From: Ruegeria sp. PrR005
GTDB lineage: Bacteria; Pseudomonadota; Alphaproteobacteria; Rhodobacterales; Rhodobacteraceae
DNA length: 64,000 nucleotides
NCBI RefSeq assembly: GCF_010500245.1
Contig: NZ_JAAGOX010000009.1
Span: 1-64,000, forward strand
Reading direction: 5' to 3'
Part shown: piece by piece, positions 62,350-64,000 of the stretch
Layout of the letters: each line of letters opens with the position of its first letter
Numbering within the stretch: position 1 is the stretch's first letter
Translations under genes and position numbers: made by a program
Notes under the pieces: generated by a model
What the model was told of the DNA's origin: nothing
The model's input: only the letters and a program-made list of their open reading frames with translations
Database searches by the model: none

Positions 62350-62488
62350 CTTTGCTCTCCTTTCCCTCAGTCTACGTATGCCAAAGCCACCCGGATCAAT
62401 GCACGTCTGCGCGAGCGGCATGAAACAACCCTTTGCTTTCGGCAATCCGATCTCAAATACTGCGCCTAAGACCCTAAGCGGAGGTTCC

Positions 62489-62938
62489 ATGACCCGTTAC
62501 ACCAAATCGCCCGAAGCCCTGGCCGCCCTGTCGCCCGAAGAATTCTACGTGACGCAACGCAGCGGCACCGAACGCCCGGGCACCGGCAAGCTCTTGCACA
62601 ACAAGGAACCCGGCATCTATGTCGACATCGTATCGGGCGAACCGCTGTTCGCCTCGTCCGACAAATACGAATCCGGCTGTGGCTGGCCCAGCTTCACCAA
62701 GCCGATCGAACCGGCGCACGTGACCGAGATCGAAGACCGCACCCACGGCATGATCCGCACCGAGGTCCGCTCGAAACACGGCGACAGCCATCTGGGCCAT
62801 GTCTTTCCCGACGGTCCGCGCGACCGCGGCGGGCTGCGCTACTGCATCAACTCGGCCTCGCTCCGCTTCGTTCATCGCAACGACATGGAGGCAGAAGGCT
62901 ACGCCGACTACATTGACCAAGTGGAGGATATCGCATGA
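62489..62938 (+). CDS. msrB: Peptide-methionine (R)-S-oxide reductase
   Basis: This is a 149-residue MsrB that reduces methionine-R-sulfoxide. The signature [22 protein letters not shown] and the catalytic cysteine in [11 protein letters not shown] are present. The two CxxC zinc motifs found in some MsrB proteins are absent. The second, resolving cysteine may be in [13 protein letters not shown] precedes the ATG at 62489. It overlaps msrA by four bases. Confidence 0.96.
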   Translation: MTRYTKSPEALAALSPEEFYVTQRSGTERPGTGKLLHNKEPGIYVDIVSGEPLFASSDKYESGCGWPSFTKPIEPAHVTEIEDRTHGMIRTEVRSKHGDSHLGHVFPDGPRDRGGLRYCINSASLRFVHRNDMEAEGYADYIDQVEDIA

Positions 62939-63447
62939 GCCTTGAACGCGCCGTTCTGGCGGGGGGATGTTTCTGGGGGATGCAGGACCTGATCCGCAAG
63001 CTGCCCGGGGTGAAAGCCACCCGCGTGGGTTATACCGGCGGGGATGTGGCCAACGCCACCTACCGCGATCACGGCACCCATGCCGAAGGGATCGAGATCA
63101 TGTTCGACCCGGCCCAGACCACCTATCGCGACCTGCTGGAGTTCTTCTTTCAGATCCACGACCCGACCACGCCGAACCGCCAGGGCAACGACATCGGCCT
63201 CAGCTATCGTTCCGCGATCTATTACGTGGACGAGGCGCAAAGGGCCGTCGCGCTGGATACCATCGCGGATGTCGACGCCTCCGGCCTCTGGCCCGGCAAG
63301 GTGGTGACCGAGGTGGAACCCGTAGGCGATTTCTGGGAGGCCGAGGACTATCACCAGGACTATCTGGAGAAGCATCCCAACGGCTATACCTGCCACTTCC
63401 CGCGCCGGGACTGGGTGCTGCCCAAACGGGCCAGCGCCGCTGAATAA
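62935..63447 (+). CDS. msrA: Peptide-methionine (S)-S-oxide reductase
   Basis: This is a 170-residue MsrA that reduces methionine-S-sulfoxide. The catalytic motif [10 protein letters not shown] is at residues 10-19; [36 protein letters not shown] and [16 protein letters not shown] follow in the usual order. It is translationally coupled to msrB by an ATGA overlap, so both diastereomers are repaired by one transcript. Confidence 0.97.
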   Translation: MSLERAVLAGGCFWGMQDLIRKLPGVKATRVGYTGGDVANATYRDHGTHAEGIEIMFDPAQTTYRDLLEFFFQIHDPTTPNRQGNDIGLSYRSAIYYVDEAQRAVALDTIADVDASGLWPGKVVTEVEPVGDFWEAEDYHQDYLEKHPNGYTCHFPRRDWVLPKRASAAE

Positions 63448-63463
63448 CCAGAAAAACAGAAGC

Positions 63464-63490
63464 GGGGCGCGCGAGCGATGCGCGCGCCCC
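63464..63490. terminator. GC-rich hairpin between msrA and hydantoinase gene
   Basis: GGGGCGCGCG (63464-63473) and CGCGCGCCCC (63481-63490) form a ten-base stem with a seven-base loop between two convergent genes. There is no clear T tract, but the position fits a bidirectional terminator. Confidence 0.65.
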
Positions 63491-63493
63491 AAC

Positions 63494-64000
63494 TCACTCG
63501 TCGGCCACGCGCGGCCGCCCGCTGGCCTCGACCGTAACGGTCGCCTCGACAAAGACTTCGCGCCCCTCGACCGGCACCTGCCGGACATCGCGCGACACGA
63601 TCACCCGGACATCCTCGGCCCCGGCGGCGCGCGCCTCCGCCTGCGCCTCGGCGCGCAGAACCTCTTCCAGCAGCCCCAGCGCCGCCTCGGCCGAGCCAAA
63701 ATCCTGCGGCCCCTCCTCCAGATGCACGCGGTACCGCCCCTCGGCCGGGGCCGTCACGGTCCCTGACTTGCGAAAGGTCACCCGCCCGACCACGGCGCCG
63801 ATGGCATTGGCGACGCCTGCATGTTCCGGCAGGATCATGCCGCAATGCAGCCGCGCACCCACCGCCGGGTAATAGCTGGGCGCCGACGCCCCAAGCCCGA
63901 CGACCTCAACGTTCAGCGCCGTGTCGAGCATGAGCAGCCCGCGATGGCCCGCAAGCCCCTTTTGCGTCAGGATATGCCGCGCCAGTTGCTCAGGCGGCAA
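63494..64000 (-). CDS. Hydantoinase/oxoprolinase (HyuA-like) family protein, C-terminal part
   Basis: Only the last 168 residues are in the window; the gene continues past base 64000. The segment GLGASAPSYYPAVGARLHCG, PEHAGVANAIGAVVGRVTF and the C-terminal strands VRVIVSRDVRQVP and EGREVFVEATVTV are characteristic of the ATP-dependent N-methylhydantoinase A / oxoprolinase family. The ATPase core and the possible partner HyuB are outside the window. Confidence 0.82.
   Translation of the reverse strand: MPPEQLARHILTQKGLAGHRGLLMLDTALNVEVVGLGASAPSYYPAVGARLHCGMILPEHAGVANAIGAVVGRVTFRKSGTVTAPAEGRYRVHLEEGPQDFGSAEAALGLLEEVLRAEAQAEARAAGAEDVRVIVSRDVRQVPVEGREVFVEATVTVEASGRPRVADE

Overview
The window looks like chromosomal DNA of a marine alphaproteobacterium of the family Rhodobacteraceae (Roseobacter group, Ruegeria-like). 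The evidence is the high GC content, frequent ATGA start/stop overlaps, the petABC order, a PetP/PetR-type regulator pair, the hdac-xseB-ispA-dxs block, an FMN riboswitch in front of a type II lumazine synthase, and a modular intergenic repeat (AAAATACTCCGGGG plus hairpins). The genus is inferred, not proven. Most of the window is ordinary core genome. It is interrupted by one decayed integration site at tRNA-Lys and a few lower-GC accessory genes.

Layout. 1-3.4 kb: start of a glutathione-dependent formaldehyde dehydrogenase, an I78-type lipoprotein, a DUF1203 protein, a fatty acid hydroxylase, an orphan ABC-2 ATPase and a 59-residue zinc-finger protein. 3.4-5.6 kb: decayed island with a possible IS5-type remnant, a methyltransferase-like gene and a broken large serine recombinase that runs into tRNA-Lys(TTT). 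5.8-9.8 kb: dapF-mtaB, a CPT-like kinase, and an overlapping operon of PepSY protein, cytochrome b561 and membrane-anchored LuxR-type regulator. 10-13 kb: petABC. 13-22.9 kb: GST, hydrolase, PaiB-like protein, riboswitch-controlled ribH, aroC, HD hydrolase, AEC transporter, CoA-transferase, two EamA transporters and cobO. 23-30.5 kb: PhoD-like phosphatase, AraC regulator, DUF4142 and cupredoxin pair, ohrR/ohr, ilvE and petP-petR. 30.5-36.6 kb: delta-class carbonic anhydrase, the isoprenoid precursor block and a lipoprotein hydrolase.

36.9-43.5 kb holds a tightly overlapped seven-gene operon. It encodes a dipeptide-type ABC importer (binding protein, two permeases, two ATPases) followed by a metallophosphoesterase and a tyrosine-phosphatase-like enzyme, which suggests import and dephosphorylation of a phosphorylated compound. 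Next come two tandem secreted paralogues of unknown function. 47-49.3 kb is a queC-queD-queE-queF queuosine cluster led by a compact preQ1-I riboswitch whose tail supplies the queC ribosome binding site. 49.4-56.5 kb: second fatty acid hydroxylase, class II aldolase, LysR regulator, VOC protein, the adenine deaminase/AMP nucleosidase operon and an HU protein. 56.7-64 kb: a lower-GC MFS transporter, M20 amidohydrolase, TPR protein, EamA transporter, glutathione peroxidase, msrB-msrA and the C-terminal part of a hydantoinase/oxoprolinase.

No CRISPR array, intact phage, rRNA or complete insertion sequence was seen. The best candidates for undescribed biology are the transporter-phosphatase operon, the PepSY/b561/regulator operon, the paired secreted paralogues and the modular intergenic repeat.
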